DNA of 64,000 nt from AC-32 sp963728765. Its GTDB lineage: Bacteria > Actinomycetota > Thermoleophilia > Gaiellales > Gaiellaceae. The stretch covers positions 186,001-250,000 of the forward strand of contig CAVSKX010000005.1 of the NCBI GenBank assembly GCA_963728765.1, read 5' to 3'. This document shows, in pieces, positions 15,777 to 23,727 of the stretch. The notes under the pieces are model-generated. The model saw only the letters and a program-made list of their open reading frames with translations. It did not search any database and was not told the DNA's origin. Each line of letters starts with the position of its first letter. Positions within the stretch are counted from its first letter, which is position 1. A program made the position numbers and the translations under genes.

Positions 15777-16985
15777 CTAGCGCGCGTTCACGAGCGGGCC
15801 GAACAGCACCCAGAGGGTCTTCCGGTAGCGCACCATCCGCGACTTCGTCATCGGGAAGTACTTCGACGGGCTGGTCTTGACGTCGACCCCGGGGAGCAGG
15901 AACGGGTTGTTGCTCTCGTTCATGTGCGTCATTGCCCGGAGGAGGCTCTCGCGGGTCGGTGTGCGGCCGGCGTGCTTGAGGGCGTCCACCATCGAGAACG
16001 CGACCGTCATCCCGTACCAGTTGTAGACGTCGCCCTGCTTCCCGCCCGGGAAGAAGCGCTTCATGATCTTCCGGTAGAGGGCGACGGCTTTGTCCTTCCG
16101 CCAGGCGGGCGAGGTCGGGTCCTTGACGAAGGCGACGCTGAGCGCGTTGTTCGTCGCCCTGCCGTTCGTGGCCGCTCGGGCGATGCCCATCACGCGCGGC
16201 TCGATCGAGACCGCGCTGACGAAGACCTGGGGGCGCCACTTGAGCTTGTCGGCGTAGACGAACGACTGGATCGCCTGCAGCGGCAGCGCGAAGAGCATGA
16301 AGGTGTCGGCCTTCGAGCGGCGCAGCCTGGCGATCTGCGAGTTGACGTCGCTGTCGGTGACCTCGTAGGTCGTTTTGGCGACGATGCGCGACTGCTTCTT
16401 GCCGAGGCCGCGCTGGAGCCCCTTCAGTAGGTCGCGCCCGTAATCGCTGTTCTCGTACAGGACGGCGATGCGCGCTTTCGGCCGGTGCTTGACGACGTAG
16501 CGGCCGTAGATCGCGCCCTCCCCGGCGAAGCTCGGCAGGTAGCCCATCGTCCAGGGGTACTTCTTGTAGCCCCGCGCGATGATGCTCGCGCCCGTGCCGC
16601 CGAAGACCTGCGGCACCTTGACCGCGTTCAGGTAGGCGCGGATGGCGACGTTGTGCTCGGTGCCGACCGTGTTGAAGATCGCGAAGACCTTGTCCTGCTG
16701 GACCAGCTCGCGGGTCTGCTCGAGCGTCCGCGACGGGTCGTAGCCGTCGTCGCGCCAGATGTACTTGATCTTCCGCCCGTAGACGCCACCCCGCGCATTG
16801 ACGTACTTGAAATAGGCGTTCGCGCCCGGGCCGACGGTGCCGAACGCCGAGGCGTTGCCGCTCAGCGGGACGGTGCCGCCGATCAGGATCTGGTTCGAGG
16901 TCACTCCCGGCGTGCCGCCGGAGACGCCTCCGGCCGGCAGCGCGAGGGCGGCGGTCGCCAGCCCCGCCAGTGCGACGAGCCTCAC
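15777..16985 (-). CDS. Branched-chain amino-acid-type ABC substrate-binding protein (LivK family)
   Basis: A 402-residue periplasmic-binding-type protein. After a signal peptide (residues 1-24) the sequence TSNQILIGGTVPLSGNASAF is the classic Peripla_BP_6 start; IRAYLNAVKVPQVFGGTGAS and ARIAVLYENSDYGRDLLKGL follow in the expected order. Ligands of this family include amino acids, amides and aromatic acids; this one cannot be assigned. No lipobox Cys is present, as for the sugar-binding protein at 4991. No permease or ATPase genes are next to it, so it may serve a transporter encoded elsewhere or act as a sensor. The GTG start overlaps the preceding hydrolase stop by 4 nt. Confidence 0.88.
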   Translation of the reverse strand: MRLVALAGLATAALALPAGGVSGGTPGVTSNQILIGGTVPLSGNASAFGTVGPGANAYFKYVNARGGVYGRKIKYIWRDDGYDPSRTLEQTRELVQQDKVFAIFNTVGTEHNVAIRAYLNAVKVPQVFGGTGASIIARGYKKYPWTMGYLPSFAGEGAIYGRYVVKHRPKARIAVLYENSDYGRDLLKGLQRGLGKKQSRIVAKTTYEVTDSDVNSQIARLRRSKADTFMLFALPLQAIQSFVYADKLKWRPQVFVSAVSIEPRVMGIARAATNGRATNNALSVAFVKDPTSPAWRKDKAVALYRKIMKRFFPGGKQGDVYNWYGMTVAFSMVDALKHAGRTPTRESLLRAMTHMNESNNPFLLPGVDVKTSPSKYFPMTKSRMVRYRKTLWVLFGPLVNAR

Positions 16986-18385
16986 CGCGACACCGTGTTA
17001 CGCAGGATCGGCAGGGTCAGCCGCGCCGGCCCGACGGTGACGCGGGCAATTCGGGGCATCGGCAGGTTGAGGTAGAGCAGGTTCCCGGGGTTCTGCGCGA
17101 GCGAGCTCGAGGCGAGCGTGAGGCGCAGGCGCGCGCCCTTCGGGATCACGGTGACCGTGTCGATCAGGCGGATGGCGAGCCTCCGCGTGCCCGAGAGGGC
17201 GGCGGTGTTGACGCCGCCTTCGGTCACGACGACCTCCCGGCCCTTCCGCGGCTGCGCGGTCAGCACGGCCACTAGCCGCGACCAGCCGCCGGAGAGCTTC
17301 ACGGTCAGCCGCACCGTCGCGGAGCCGAAGCTCTCGGCGCGGCCGGTGAAGCGTCCACTCGTGCGCAGCGCGCGGCCCGCGCCCGCGAGGCGGTCGGTCC
17401 CGGGCAGCGCGATCGACAGCAGTCGCGTGGGCGGGAGCGACTTGTACGTCCTCGGCTTGCCGCGCCACGGATTGGGCGCGAGCGCGACCTGGGCGATCGA
17501 CGGCGAGGCGCCGACGAGGTAGCGCTGGAACCACTGCAGCCCGAGGGTGGCCAGGTGGTTGAAGTCCGGCCCGGGGAAGGTCGAGGGCGCGTGGCCGAAG
17601 TCGCCGATGTAGAGCCGCTTCGGCCCCTTCACCAGCGCGTAGCCGGCCTTCGCCTGGGTGACGTCGAAGGCGAAATCGCGGCGGCCCTGGAAGAAGAACA
17701 CCGGTGTACGGACGCTCGAGAGCAGCTTGCGGCTCGAGCGTGCGTCGGCCCAGGCGCGCAGCACCGAGAGGTTGCGGCTGGCGAGCGCGTCGTCCCGGAT
17801 CGCCGCGACCGACGGGTCGAGCCGGTTGGCGGGCACGGAGCTCAGGAACTGGAAGATCGCGCCCGACTTGGCGAGGCTCTGCGGCGCGAGCGCGCTGTAC
17901 AGGTCGGTCCACGTCTGGGCCACCTCGACCGCTGCCCAGGGCACCTTGTCGACCAGCGACCGGAGGACGGTGCCGCCGCCCATCGACATCCCCCAGGCGC
18001 CGATCTTCGCGTCGTCGATGTCCGATCGCCCCGCGAGCTGCTGGAACACCGTGCGCGCATCGGCGACCTCGCGCGGGCCGGAGATCGAGGTCAGCCCGCC
18101 CGACTGGCCGTGCCCGCGCGCGTCGAACGCGAGCACCGCGAACTGCCCGTCGAGGCGCTGCGCGAGCGCGGCGAGGTCCTGGCGCTTCCCGGCCAGGCCG
18201 TGGAAGAGCACGACCGCCGGGTACCCGGCCGGGGGAGGCGCGGCGTCGGGCTCGTAGAGCGTGGCCGCGAGGTCGACGCCGTCGTTCATGCGCAGCGTCA
18301 GCTCCTGCGTCGCGGCCGACGCGCGGCCGGACGCGCAGAGCGCGACCACCACTGCACCAATCACCAGAACGACCCGCCGACCCAA
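16982..18385 (-). CDS. Exported CocE/NonD-type serine hydrolase (X-Pro dipeptidyl-peptidase-like)
   Basis: About 467 residues. A short hydrophobic N-terminus (VVLVIGAVVVALCASGRASA) is a signal peptide. The alpha/beta-hydrolase domain has VVLFHGLAGKRQDLAAL, FDARGHGQSGG, nucleophile elbow GAWGMSMGGGTVL, an acid in FQGRRDFAFD and His in GDFGHAPS. The C-terminal 150 residues are a beta-rich jelly-roll-like domain as in CocE/S15 esterase-peptidases. It is probably a secreted acyl or peptide hydrolase; substrate unknown. The start is uncertain: TTG at 18385 gives the best signal peptide n-region, GTG at 18364 is the alternative. It diverges from murI. Confidence 0.8.
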   Translation of the reverse strand: MGRRVVLVIGAVVVALCASGRASAATQELTLRMNDGVDLAATLYEPDAAPPPAGYPAVVLFHGLAGKRQDLAALAQRLDGQFAVLAFDARGHGQSGGLTSISGPREVADARTVFQQLAGRSDIDDAKIGAWGMSMGGGTVLRSLVDKVPWAAVEVAQTWTDLYSALAPQSLAKSGAIFQFLSSVPANRLDPSVAAIRDDALASRNLSVLRAWADARSSRKLLSSVRTPVFFFQGRRDFAFDVTQAKAGYALVKGPKRLYIGDFGHAPSTFPGPDFNHLATLGLQWFQRYLVGASPSIAQVALAPNPWRGKPRTYKSLPPTRLLSIALPGTDRLAGAGRALRTSGRFTGRAESFGSATVRLTVKLSGGWSRLVAVLTAQPRKGREVVVTEGGVNTAALSGTRRLAIRLIDTVTVIPKGARLRLTLASSSLAQNPGNLLYLNLPMPRIARVTVGPARLTLPILRNTVSR

Positions 18386-18405
18386 GGGGCGACAGCGTAC
18401 CCGCC

Positions 18406-18411
18406 TAGAAT
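18406..18411 (+). promoter_or_regulatory. Leaderless -10 box TAGAAT of murI
   Basis: TAGAAT ends 7 nt before the GTG start of murI, placing the transcription start at or beside the start codon. No good -35 is visible and no ribosome binding site can fit in between. Confidence 0.5.
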
Positions 18412-18418
18412 CGGCGCC

Positions 18419-19234
18419 GTGGACTCCCGACCGGTCGGCGTTTTCGACTCGGGCGCGGGCGGGCTCACCGTCCTGCACGAGTGCCTCGTGACGATGCCGC
18501 ACGAGGACTTCGTCTACCTCGGCGACCACGCGCGGCTTCCCTACGGGCCGCGCCCGCTCGACGAGATTCGCGGCTTCGCGCGCGAGATCGCCGGCTACCT
18601 GGCGGCGCAGGACGTCAAGCTCGTGCTCGTCGCCTGCAACGCGGCTACCTCTGCGGCGCTGCCACAGCTGCAGGAGGAGCTCGACGTGCCGGTCGTCGGC
18701 GTGATCACGCCCGAGGCGCACGCAGCCGTTCAGGCGACGCGCAACCGCCGCATCGGGCTGCTGGCGACGCAGGCCACCGTCGAGGCAGGCCGCTACGCCG
18801 AGCTCGTGCACGCGCTGGACGCGGGGGCGGAGCTCGTTCCCGTCGCCTGCCCGCGGCTCGTGCCGCTCATCGAGAGCGACGATCCATTCGCGGCCGAGAC
18901 CACCGAGGCGGTGCGCGAGTACGCGGCGCCGCTGAAGGACGCGCAGGTGGACACGGTGATCCTCGGCTGCACGCACTACCCGTTGATCCGGCCGATCTTC
19001 CAGCGCGTGTTCGGGCGGGGAGTGACGCTGGTTTTCTCGGCCGAGGAGACCGCGCACGAGGTGGCCGAGACGCTCGCGCGCAAGGGGATCGAGAACGAGG
19101 AGTCGCGCGAGGGGTCGTACCGGTTCCTGACCACAGGCGACCCGGCGGCCTTCCGCTCGCTCGGCGAGCGGTTCCTGCAGCTCCCGCTCGGCGAGGTCGA
19201 GCACGTCGCCGTGGCTGATCTGGTCGCGGCGTGA
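18419..19234 (+). CDS. murI: Glutamate racemase
   Basis: MurI converts L- to D-glutamate for peptidoglycan. The 271-residue protein has all hallmarks: GVFDSGAGGLTVL near residue 7 (catalytic-site Asp and Ser), YLGDHARLPYG, LVACNAATSAA with the first catalytic Cys near 75, and VILGCTHYPLI with the second catalytic Cys-Thr-His near 182. The start is the GTG at 18419, giving VDSRPVGVFDSG. The stop overlaps rph by 4 nt. The murI-rph-rdgB order is a common arrangement in Gram-positive bacteria and suggests one transcript. Confidence 0.96.
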   Translation: MDSRPVGVFDSGAGGLTVLHECLVTMPHEDFVYLGDHARLPYGPRPLDEIRGFAREIAGYLAAQDVKLVLVACNAATSAALPQLQEELDVPVVGVITPEAHAAVQATRNRRIGLLATQATVEAGRYAELVHALDAGAELVPVACPRLVPLIESDDPFAAETTEAVREYAAPLKDAQVDTVILGCTHYPLIRPIFQRVFGRGVTLVFSAEETAHEVAETLARKGIENEESREGSYRFLTTGDPAAFRSLGERFLQLPLGEVEHVAVADLVAA

Positions 19235-19938
19235 GAGAGGGCCGCAGGCCAAACGAGCTGCGCCCGGTCGAGATTCTCGTCGACTACCTCGAGCAGCCGA
19301 TGGGCTCCGTGCTCTACTCGCAGGGGAAGACGAAGGTGCTGTGCACGGCCTCGCTCGATGAGGGCGTGCCGCGCTGGCTGCGCGACTCCGGCCGCGGCTG
19401 GCTGACGGCGGAGTACTCGCTCCTGCCGGCCTCGACGGGCGAGCGGACGCAGCGCGAGGCGAGCGCGGGCAAGCAGAAGGGCCGCACGGTCGAGATCCAG
19501 CGACTGATCGGGCGGGCGATCCGTTCGGTGCTCGATTTCGAGGCGCTCGGCGAGCGGACACTGTGGCTCGACTGCGACGTCCTCCAGGCCGACGGCGGTA
19601 CGCGCTGTGCCGGGATCTCGGGTGCGTGGGTAGCGGCCGCGCGGGCGCTCGGGAAGGCGGGTCTCTCGCGCGCGCTGCCGGACTCGGTCGCGGCCGTCTC
19701 GCTCGGGATCGTCGACGGCGAGCTGCTGCTCGACCTCGACTATGTGGAGGACTCGGGCGCGGAGGTCGACCTGAACCTCGTCATGACCGGCTCCGCGCGG
19801 CTCGTCGAGGTGCAGGCGACCGCCGAGCGCGCGCCGTTCGACCGGGACGCGCTGACCGAGCTGCTGGATCTCGGCGCCGGCGGGATCGCCGAGATCCGCG
19901 CGGCGCAGGAGGCCGCGCTCGATGCTGCTGCTGGCTGA
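19231..19938 (+). CDS. rph: Ribonuclease PH
   Basis: RNase PH trims tRNA 3' ends by phosphorolysis. The 235-residue length is standard. It opens with GRRPNELRPVEI, where the RPN/R motif and the following Arg are typical, then TKVLCTASLDEGVPRWL, the phosphate-binding segment STGERTQREA, and the catalytic region with LWLDCDVLQADGGTR. DYVEDSGAEVDLNLVMT is the C-terminal acidic metal site. It starts at GTG 19231 overlapping murI and itself overlaps the MgtC-like gene by 17 nt, so the three genes are probably co-transcribed. Confidence 0.96.
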   Translation: MREGRRPNELRPVEILVDYLEQPMGSVLYSQGKTKVLCTASLDEGVPRWLRDSGRGWLTAEYSLLPASTGERTQREASAGKQKGRTVEIQRLIGRAIRSVLDFEALGERTLWLDCDVLQADGGTRCAGISGAWVAAARALGKAGLSRALPDSVAAVSLGIVDGELLLDLDYVEDSGAEVDLNLVMTGSARLVEVQATAERAPFDRDALTELLDLGAGGIAEIRAAQEAALDAAAG

Positions 19939-20623
19939 GATCCCGTCGCTTTCCTGGCCCGAGGCGCTGCTGCGCGTCGTGGTCGCCGCCGTGCTCGGCG
20001 GTGCCGTCGGGCTCGAGCGCGAGCTGCGCGAACGGGAGGCCGGCTTTCGCACGCACATGCTCGTCTCGATCGGTTCGGCCCTGTTCACGATCGTGTCGGC
20101 CTACGCTTTCCGCGACTTCCTCGTAGAGGGCGGCGCGGTCGTGCGGGCGGACCCGACCCGGATCGCCGCTCAGATCGTTACCGGGATTGGCTTCCTCGGC
20201 GCCGGCGCGATCATCCGGCAGGGTCTGTCGATTCGCGGGCTGACGACCGCCGCGACGCTGTGGGTGACGGCGGCGATCGGAATGGCGGTCGGTGCCGGTT
20301 ACTACGCGGGTGCGGTGATCACGACCGCGGTCGTGCTGATCTCGCTCTGGCCGCTGCGGATCCTGGCGCACCAGGCGACCTCACGGTTCCGGACGCAGAC
20401 GAGCCGGCTCGTGGCCCAGCTGCCGGCGGGCTCGAGCCCCGGGCCGCTGATCAACGAGGTCGAGCGGCTGGGCGCGCGCGTGCACGCGGTCGAGATCGGC
20501 CACGGGGCCGACCGGCGGACGGTGCTGCTCGACGTCACGATGCCGCCGCGGGTCGACGCTCCGCTGGTGATCGCCCAGCTCGGTGAGCTCGACGACATCC
20601 TGGACGTCCGCTGGACGGATTAG
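19922..20623 (+). CDS. MgtC/SapB-family membrane protein
   Basis: A 233-residue inner-membrane protein with about five transmembrane segments. GGAVGLERELREREAGFRTH near residue 30 and the ITGIGFLGAGAI-type segment (here VTGIGFLGAGAIIRQG) are the MgtC signature. Family members are linked to magnesium limitation, phosphate balance and intracellular survival; the direct activity is not settled. The C-terminal 80 residues are a soluble ACT-like domain seen in longer homologues. Its place between rph and rdgB, overlapping rph by 17 nt, is unusual, since those genes are normally adjacent. Confidence 0.9.
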   Translation: MLLLAEIPSLSWPEALLRVVVAAVLGGAVGLERELREREAGFRTHMLVSIGSALFTIVSAYAFRDFLVEGGAVVRADPTRIAAQIVTGIGFLGAGAIIRQGLSIRGLTTAATLWVTAAIGMAVGAGYYAGAVITTAVVLISLWPLRILAHQATSRFRTQTSRLVAQLPAGSSPGPLINEVERLGARVHAVEIGHGADRRTVLLDVTMPPRVDAPLVIAQLGELDDILDVRWTD

Positions 20624-20628
20624 CTGGA

Positions 20629-21186
20629 GTGGTTCCGAGGATCCTGTTGTGCTCGCGCAACCGGAACAAGCTGCGCGAGCTCTCCACCCTCGGCTGGGAG
20701 CTCGATTTGCTCGACGCGGACCGATACCCGGAGGAGGGCTCCGAGAGCTACGTCGACAACGCCCGCGCCAAGGCGCGCTACGGCCGCGAGGTCGGCCCGG
20801 CCGACGCGTGGATGCTCGGAGAGGACTCGGGGCTCGAGGTCGCGGCGCTCGGCGGCGGGCCCGGCGTGCGGTCGGCGCGCTACGGGGCCGAGGGCGGCGA
20901 GGCGATCGAGCGGCTGCTGCGCGACCTGCGCGACGTCGAGGATCGGCGCGCGCGCTACGTCTGCGAGCTCGTCCTGCTCGGGCCCGGCGGCGAGGAGCGG
21001 CGCGGCACCGGCATTCTCAAGGGCCGCATCGCGCGCGAGGCGCGCGGGTCCGAGGGTTTCGGCTACGACCCGGTGTTCCAGCCCGGCGGCGAGGAGCGGA
21101 CGGTGGCCGAGCTGGGCAACGCCTGGAAGGCCGTGAACTCGCACCGAGCCCGAGCCGCCGCCGACCTCCGGGGACAGTCACAGTGA
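20629..21186 (+). CDS. rdgB: XTP/dITP diphosphatase (Ham1 family)
   Basis: RdgB removes noncanonical purine nucleotides such as XTP and dITP from the pool. The protein is 185 residues. CSRNRNKLRELS near residue 8 is the nucleotide-binding start (usually TxNxxK), LGEDSGLEVAAL near 64 carries the catalytic acidic DSGL motif, PGVRSARYG follows, and GFGYDPVFQPGG and NSHRARA complete the family pattern. GTG at 20629 lies 5 nt after the MgtC-like gene with a short GGAG. Its last codons and the TGA lie within the long palindrome at 21181-21207, so terminator and gene end are shared. Confidence 0.95.
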   Translation: MVPRILLCSRNRNKLRELSTLGWELDLLDADRYPEEGSESYVDNARAKARYGREVGPADAWMLGEDSGLEVAALGGGPGVRSARYGAEGGEAIERLLRDLRDVEDRRARYVCELVLLGPGGEERRGTGILKGRIAREARGSEGFGYDPVFQPGGEERTVAELGNAWKAVNSHRARAAADLRGQSQ

Positions 21187-21207
21187 CAGTCACAGTGACT
21201 GTCACTG
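21181..21207. repeat. 27-bp perfect palindrome at a convergent gene junction
   Basis: The left arm CAGTGACAGTCAC and the right arm GTGACTGTCACTG are exact inverse complements around a single A. The unit is itself built of GTGACAGTCAC-type repeats, and a further ACAGTCA precedes it. It covers the rdgB stop and lies 11 nt from the end of the convergent YihY-like gene. It probably serves as a bidirectional terminator or is a REP-like mobile palindrome. Confidence 0.7.
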
Positions 21208-21217
21208 TTCGGCGGTT

Positions 21218-22042
21218 CTAGGCGAGGCCGGCGGCTTCTTCGGTTTGCGCGGGCCGGCGCTGCTCGGCCACGCGCCAGTTCACCTCGGCGCCGAAGACGA
21301 TCACGTTCGCCATCACGTACAGCCAGACCAGGAGCAGCGCCGGCCCGCCGAACGCCTTCAGCGCGACGACGTTGCTCGAGTAGCGCACGTAGAGCGGCAG
21401 CACCTGGAAGCTCGCCTCGAGCACGACCGCCGCCACGATCGCCCCGGGCAGCACGTCCACGAACGAGTGCTCGACGTTCGTGAGGAAGTAGTAGACGGCC
21501 ACGAGGAACACGAACACCGCCACCAGCGACACGAACACCGAGACGCCGTACGCCACGTACGAGTTGCTCGCCAGGAACCCCGCGTAGCGCTTCAGCAGGT
21601 CGAAGCCGAACGACGCGACCAGCAGCCCGACGAACAGCATCACCAGCGAGAGCAGCATCAGCGCGACCGCGAGCAGCTTCCCGCGCAGGAACGATCGGTT
21701 CGGCTGGCCGTAGACGATGTTGAAGGCCGACTCGAGGACGCTGAAGAGCGACAGCGACGTCCAGAGCAGCGCTGCTCCGCCGACGATCCCGAGCGCAGTC
21801 GCGTGCCGCTCGATCTCGCGCACCGTGTGGACGATCGACGAGATCGAGCTTCCCGGGAACGCGCGCTTCAGCTCCGTGACGAGGTAGCTCGACTCGTCGG
21901 CGCGCCCCGTGATCGACAGGAGCGAGATCGTCAGGAACAAGAGCGGCACGAACGAGAGCAGCGCGAAGTACGCGATCATCGCGGCCAGGTGCGGGCCGCG
22001 GTCGGCGAAGAACTTGCCCAGTGGCTGGGGCAGCGCCGGCAT
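21218..22042 (-). CDS. YihY/BrkB-family membrane protein
   Basis: A 274-residue polytopic membrane protein of the YihY/virulence factor BrkB family, once misnamed RNase BN. ALPQPLGKFFADRGPHLAAM opens the protein, followed by six hydrophobic segments (AYFALLSFVPLLFLTISLLS is the first) and a loop carrying LWTSLSLFSVLESAFNIVYG. The function of the family is not established; envelope roles are suggested. The ATG at 22042 is chosen because a TACTCT box ends 6 nt upstream on the minus strand and the N-terminus matches the family; an upstream start would add low-complexity residues. It diverges from the gene at 22089. Confidence 0.88.
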   Translation of the reverse strand: MPALPQPLGKFFADRGPHLAAMIAYFALLSFVPLLFLTISLLSITGRADESSYLVTELKRAFPGSSISSIVHTVREIERHATALGIVGGAALLWTSLSLFSVLESAFNIVYGQPNRSFLRGKLLAVALMLLSLVMLFVGLLVASFGFDLLKRYAGFLASNSYVAYGVSVFVSLVAVFVFLVAVYYFLTNVEHSFVDVLPGAIVAAVVLEASFQVLPLYVRYSSNVVALKAFGGPALLLVWLYVMANVIVFGAEVNWRVAEQRRPAQTEEAAGLA

Positions 22043-22088
22043 CACGCGAGAGTATGTGCGGTGGATTGGCTGTGTTAGCGTCAACGGC

Positions 22089-22511
22089 ATGGCGCAGGCC
22101 GCCGATGCGCTCGCCCACCTGACCGAGATCTCGACGCAGATCCAGGCTGCGGTCGTCTTCGACCGCGAGGGCACCGTGCTCGGCTCGATCGTCGACGACG
22201 AGCGCGCGGGCCGCATGGCCGAGAAGGCGCTGGAGCTCTTCGGCGCGGCGGAGAAGCAGGGCAACCAGGAGCTCGTCCAGCTCGACGCCTCGCTCCCTGA
22301 CGGCACCGTCTTCGTCGTCCGCGACGCCGACCGGCTGATCGCGGCGACGACCGGCCCGGAGCCGACCGTCGGCCTCGTCTTCTACGACCTCAAGACCTGC
22401 CTGCGCGGCTTCGGGGAGGAGCCTCCGAAGCCGAAACCGAAGCCGAAGCCCAGGCGCGCGCCCGCCAAGCGCACCACGACCCCGCGGAAGAAGGACGATG
22501 CCGCGTCGTAG
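22089..22511 (+). CDS. Roadblock/LC7-like small protein with Pro-Lys tail
   Basis: A 140-residue protein. Residues 1-100 (LAHLTEISTQIQAAVVFDRE, GTVLGSIVDDERAG, DRLIAATTGPEPTVGLVFYD) have the pattern of roadblock/LC7 or similar profilin-like dimer domains that partner small GTPases. Residues 112-140 are a repetitive PKPKPKPKP tail followed by RAPAKRTTT, probably disordered and basic. A TAGCGT box lies 7 nt before the ATG. It overlaps the next small gene by 14 nt. A role in regulating a GTPase is speculative because no GTPase gene is nearby. Confidence 0.7.
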   Translation: MAQAADALAHLTEISTQIQAAVVFDREGTVLGSIVDDERAGRMAEKALELFGAAEKQGNQELVQLDASLPDGTVFVVRDADRLIAATTGPEPTVGLVFYDLKTCLRGFGEEPPKPKPKPKPRRAPAKRTTTPRKKDDAAS

Positions 22512-22707
22512 GGCCCTGGCCGTCGCCGCCGCCGCAGCGGGCTCTGCTGCGGGCGCCGTCTTCCTCCGCCGCCGGGCGACGCGCCGCCGCGAGCGCGCCG
22601 AGCTCTACTTCGCCGACGGCTCGCTGGTCACGCTGACGCAGGGCTCGCCCGAGCCCGACCAGCTTCTGGCGCACGCGCGCGACCTTCTCGCCGCGGCCCG
22701 CGGGTAG
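22498..22707 (+). CDS. Small membrane-anchored protein of unknown function
   Basis: A 69-residue product with a positively charged start (MPRRR), a hydrophobic Ala-rich stretch at residues 6-23, and a basic patch FLRRRATRRRERAE after it, which fits a single-pass topology with the C-terminus in the cytoplasm. The remainder is ELYFADGSLVTLTQGSPEPD. I do not recognise a family. It overlaps its neighbours (14 nt upstream, 1 nt with pyrE), so it is probably translated from the same mRNA as the roadblock-like gene and pyrE. Confidence 0.6.
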   Translation: MPRRRALAVAAAAAGSAAGAVFLRRRATRRRERAELYFADGSLVTLTQGSPEPDQLLAHARDLLAAARG

Positions 22708-23264
22708 TGAATCGCGCCGACCTCGCCACCGCGCTGCGGGAGCACGCCTACCTCGAGGGCGATTTCCTCCTCCGGTCCGGTCGCCGCTCTCGCTACTACC
22801 TCGACAAGTACCGCTTCGAGACGCGCCCCGACGTCCTGGGCCCGCTCGGTGAGCTGATCGCCGCGACCGTCGCCGAGCACGAGCCGGAAGCCGCGCGCCT
22901 CGCCGGGCCGGAGCTCGGCGCCGTCGCGCTCGCCGCAGGCGCCTCGCTCGCTTCCGGGCTGCCGTTCCTGATCGTCCGCAAGGAGGCGAAGGAGTACGGC
23001 ACCGCCAACCGGCTCGAAGGGGTGTTCGAGACAGGCGAGCGCGTGTGCCTCGTCGAGGACGTCGTCACCTCTGCGGGGGCCGCAATCGAGGCCGTCGAGG
23101 CGCTGCGCGAGGCGGGTCTCGAGGTCGGAACGGTGGTCTGCGTGGTCGATCGCGAGGAGGGCGGAGCAGACGCGCTCGCGCGGGTCGGAGTCCGCCTGCG
23201 GCCGCTTTTCCGCGCCTCCGAGTTGCTGGAGGTTTCGAAAGGCGCCGCAAAACCGCATGGTTGA
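22707..23264 (+). CDS. pyrE: Orotate phosphoribosyltransferase
   Basis: PyrE joins orotate and PRPP to give OMP in pyrimidine synthesis. The protein is 185 residues, near the normal length. DFLLRSGRRSRYYLDKYRF near residue 19 is the orotate-binding start, LIVRKEAKEYG near 90 contacts PRPP, and VCLVEDVVTSAGAAIEAVE near 112 is the PRPP-binding signature with the acidic pair. It starts at GTG 22707, one nt overlapping the previous stop. pyrF follows after the HU gene, so two pyrimidine genes flank HU. Confidence 0.95.
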   Translation: MNRADLATALREHAYLEGDFLLRSGRRSRYYLDKYRFETRPDVLGPLGELIAATVAEHEPEAARLAGPELGAVALAAGASLASGLPFLIVRKEAKEYGTANRLEGVFETGERVCLVEDVVTSAGAAIEAVEALREAGLEVGTVVCVVDREEGGADALARVGVRLRPLFRASELLEVSKGAAKPHG

Positions 23265-23289
23265 GCCGAAAGCCGAACCCTGCTAGGGT
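23261..23289 (+). promoter_or_regulatory. Promoter of the HU gene
   Basis: TTGAGC (23261-23266) and TAGGGT (23284-23289) are 17 nt apart. Transcription from about 23297 gives a leader of about 40 nt with a strong GGAGGAGAGGAG ribosome binding site ahead of the GTG at 23337, in contrast to the leaderless style of most neighbours. This fits high HU expression. Confidence 0.65.
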
Positions 23290-23336
23290 CTTGCGCCGTG
23301 GTCCCCACCTAGGCAACCGGGAGGAGAGGAGCGACA

Positions 23337-23639
23337 GTGACGAAGCAAGAGTTCGTTGATCGGGTGGCACAGAAGGCGAGCCTGTCGAGGCGCGACGCCG
23401 CCGACGCAGTGGACGCGGTGCTCGACTCGATCACCGACGTCCTGCGCGGCGGCGGCGAGGTGAACTTCACCGGTTTCGGGAAGTTCTCGACCCAGTTTCG
23501 CAAGGAGCGCCAGGGCGTCAATCCGCGGAATCCGACCGAGAAGGTCACGATCCCGGCCGCGACGGTCCCGAAGTTCTCGGCTGGCAGCTCGCTGAAGACC
23601 GCCGTCAAGTCCGGTGGTGGAGGCGGCGGCGGGTTCTAG
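23337..23639 (+). CDS. hup: HU-family DNA-binding protein
   Basis: A 100-residue nucleoid protein that bends DNA. TKQEFVDRVAQKASLSRRDA is the dimer helix region, GGGEVNFTGFGKFSTQFRKE is the HU core, and GVNPRNPTEKVTIPAATVPK is the DNA-clamping arm with the conserved RNP. The C-terminus is a short glycine run (GGGGGGGF), not the long lysine-alanine tail of mycobacterial HupB, which argues against a Mycobacteriales origin. The start at 23337 is fixed by the strong ribosome binding site. Confidence 0.96.
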   Translation: MTKQEFVDRVAQKASLSRRDAADAVDAVLDSITDVLRGGGEVNFTGFGKFSTQFRKERQGVNPRNPTEKVTIPAATVPKFSAGSSLKTAVKSGGGGGGGF

Positions 23640-23727
23640 TCGCCGAGCTCCCGAAGGATTGCGCGAGGGCCGCCGAGAGCGGCCCTCGCTCGTTTCCCGG
23701 CCGCACCGCGCGCTAGCCTCCGCGCCA

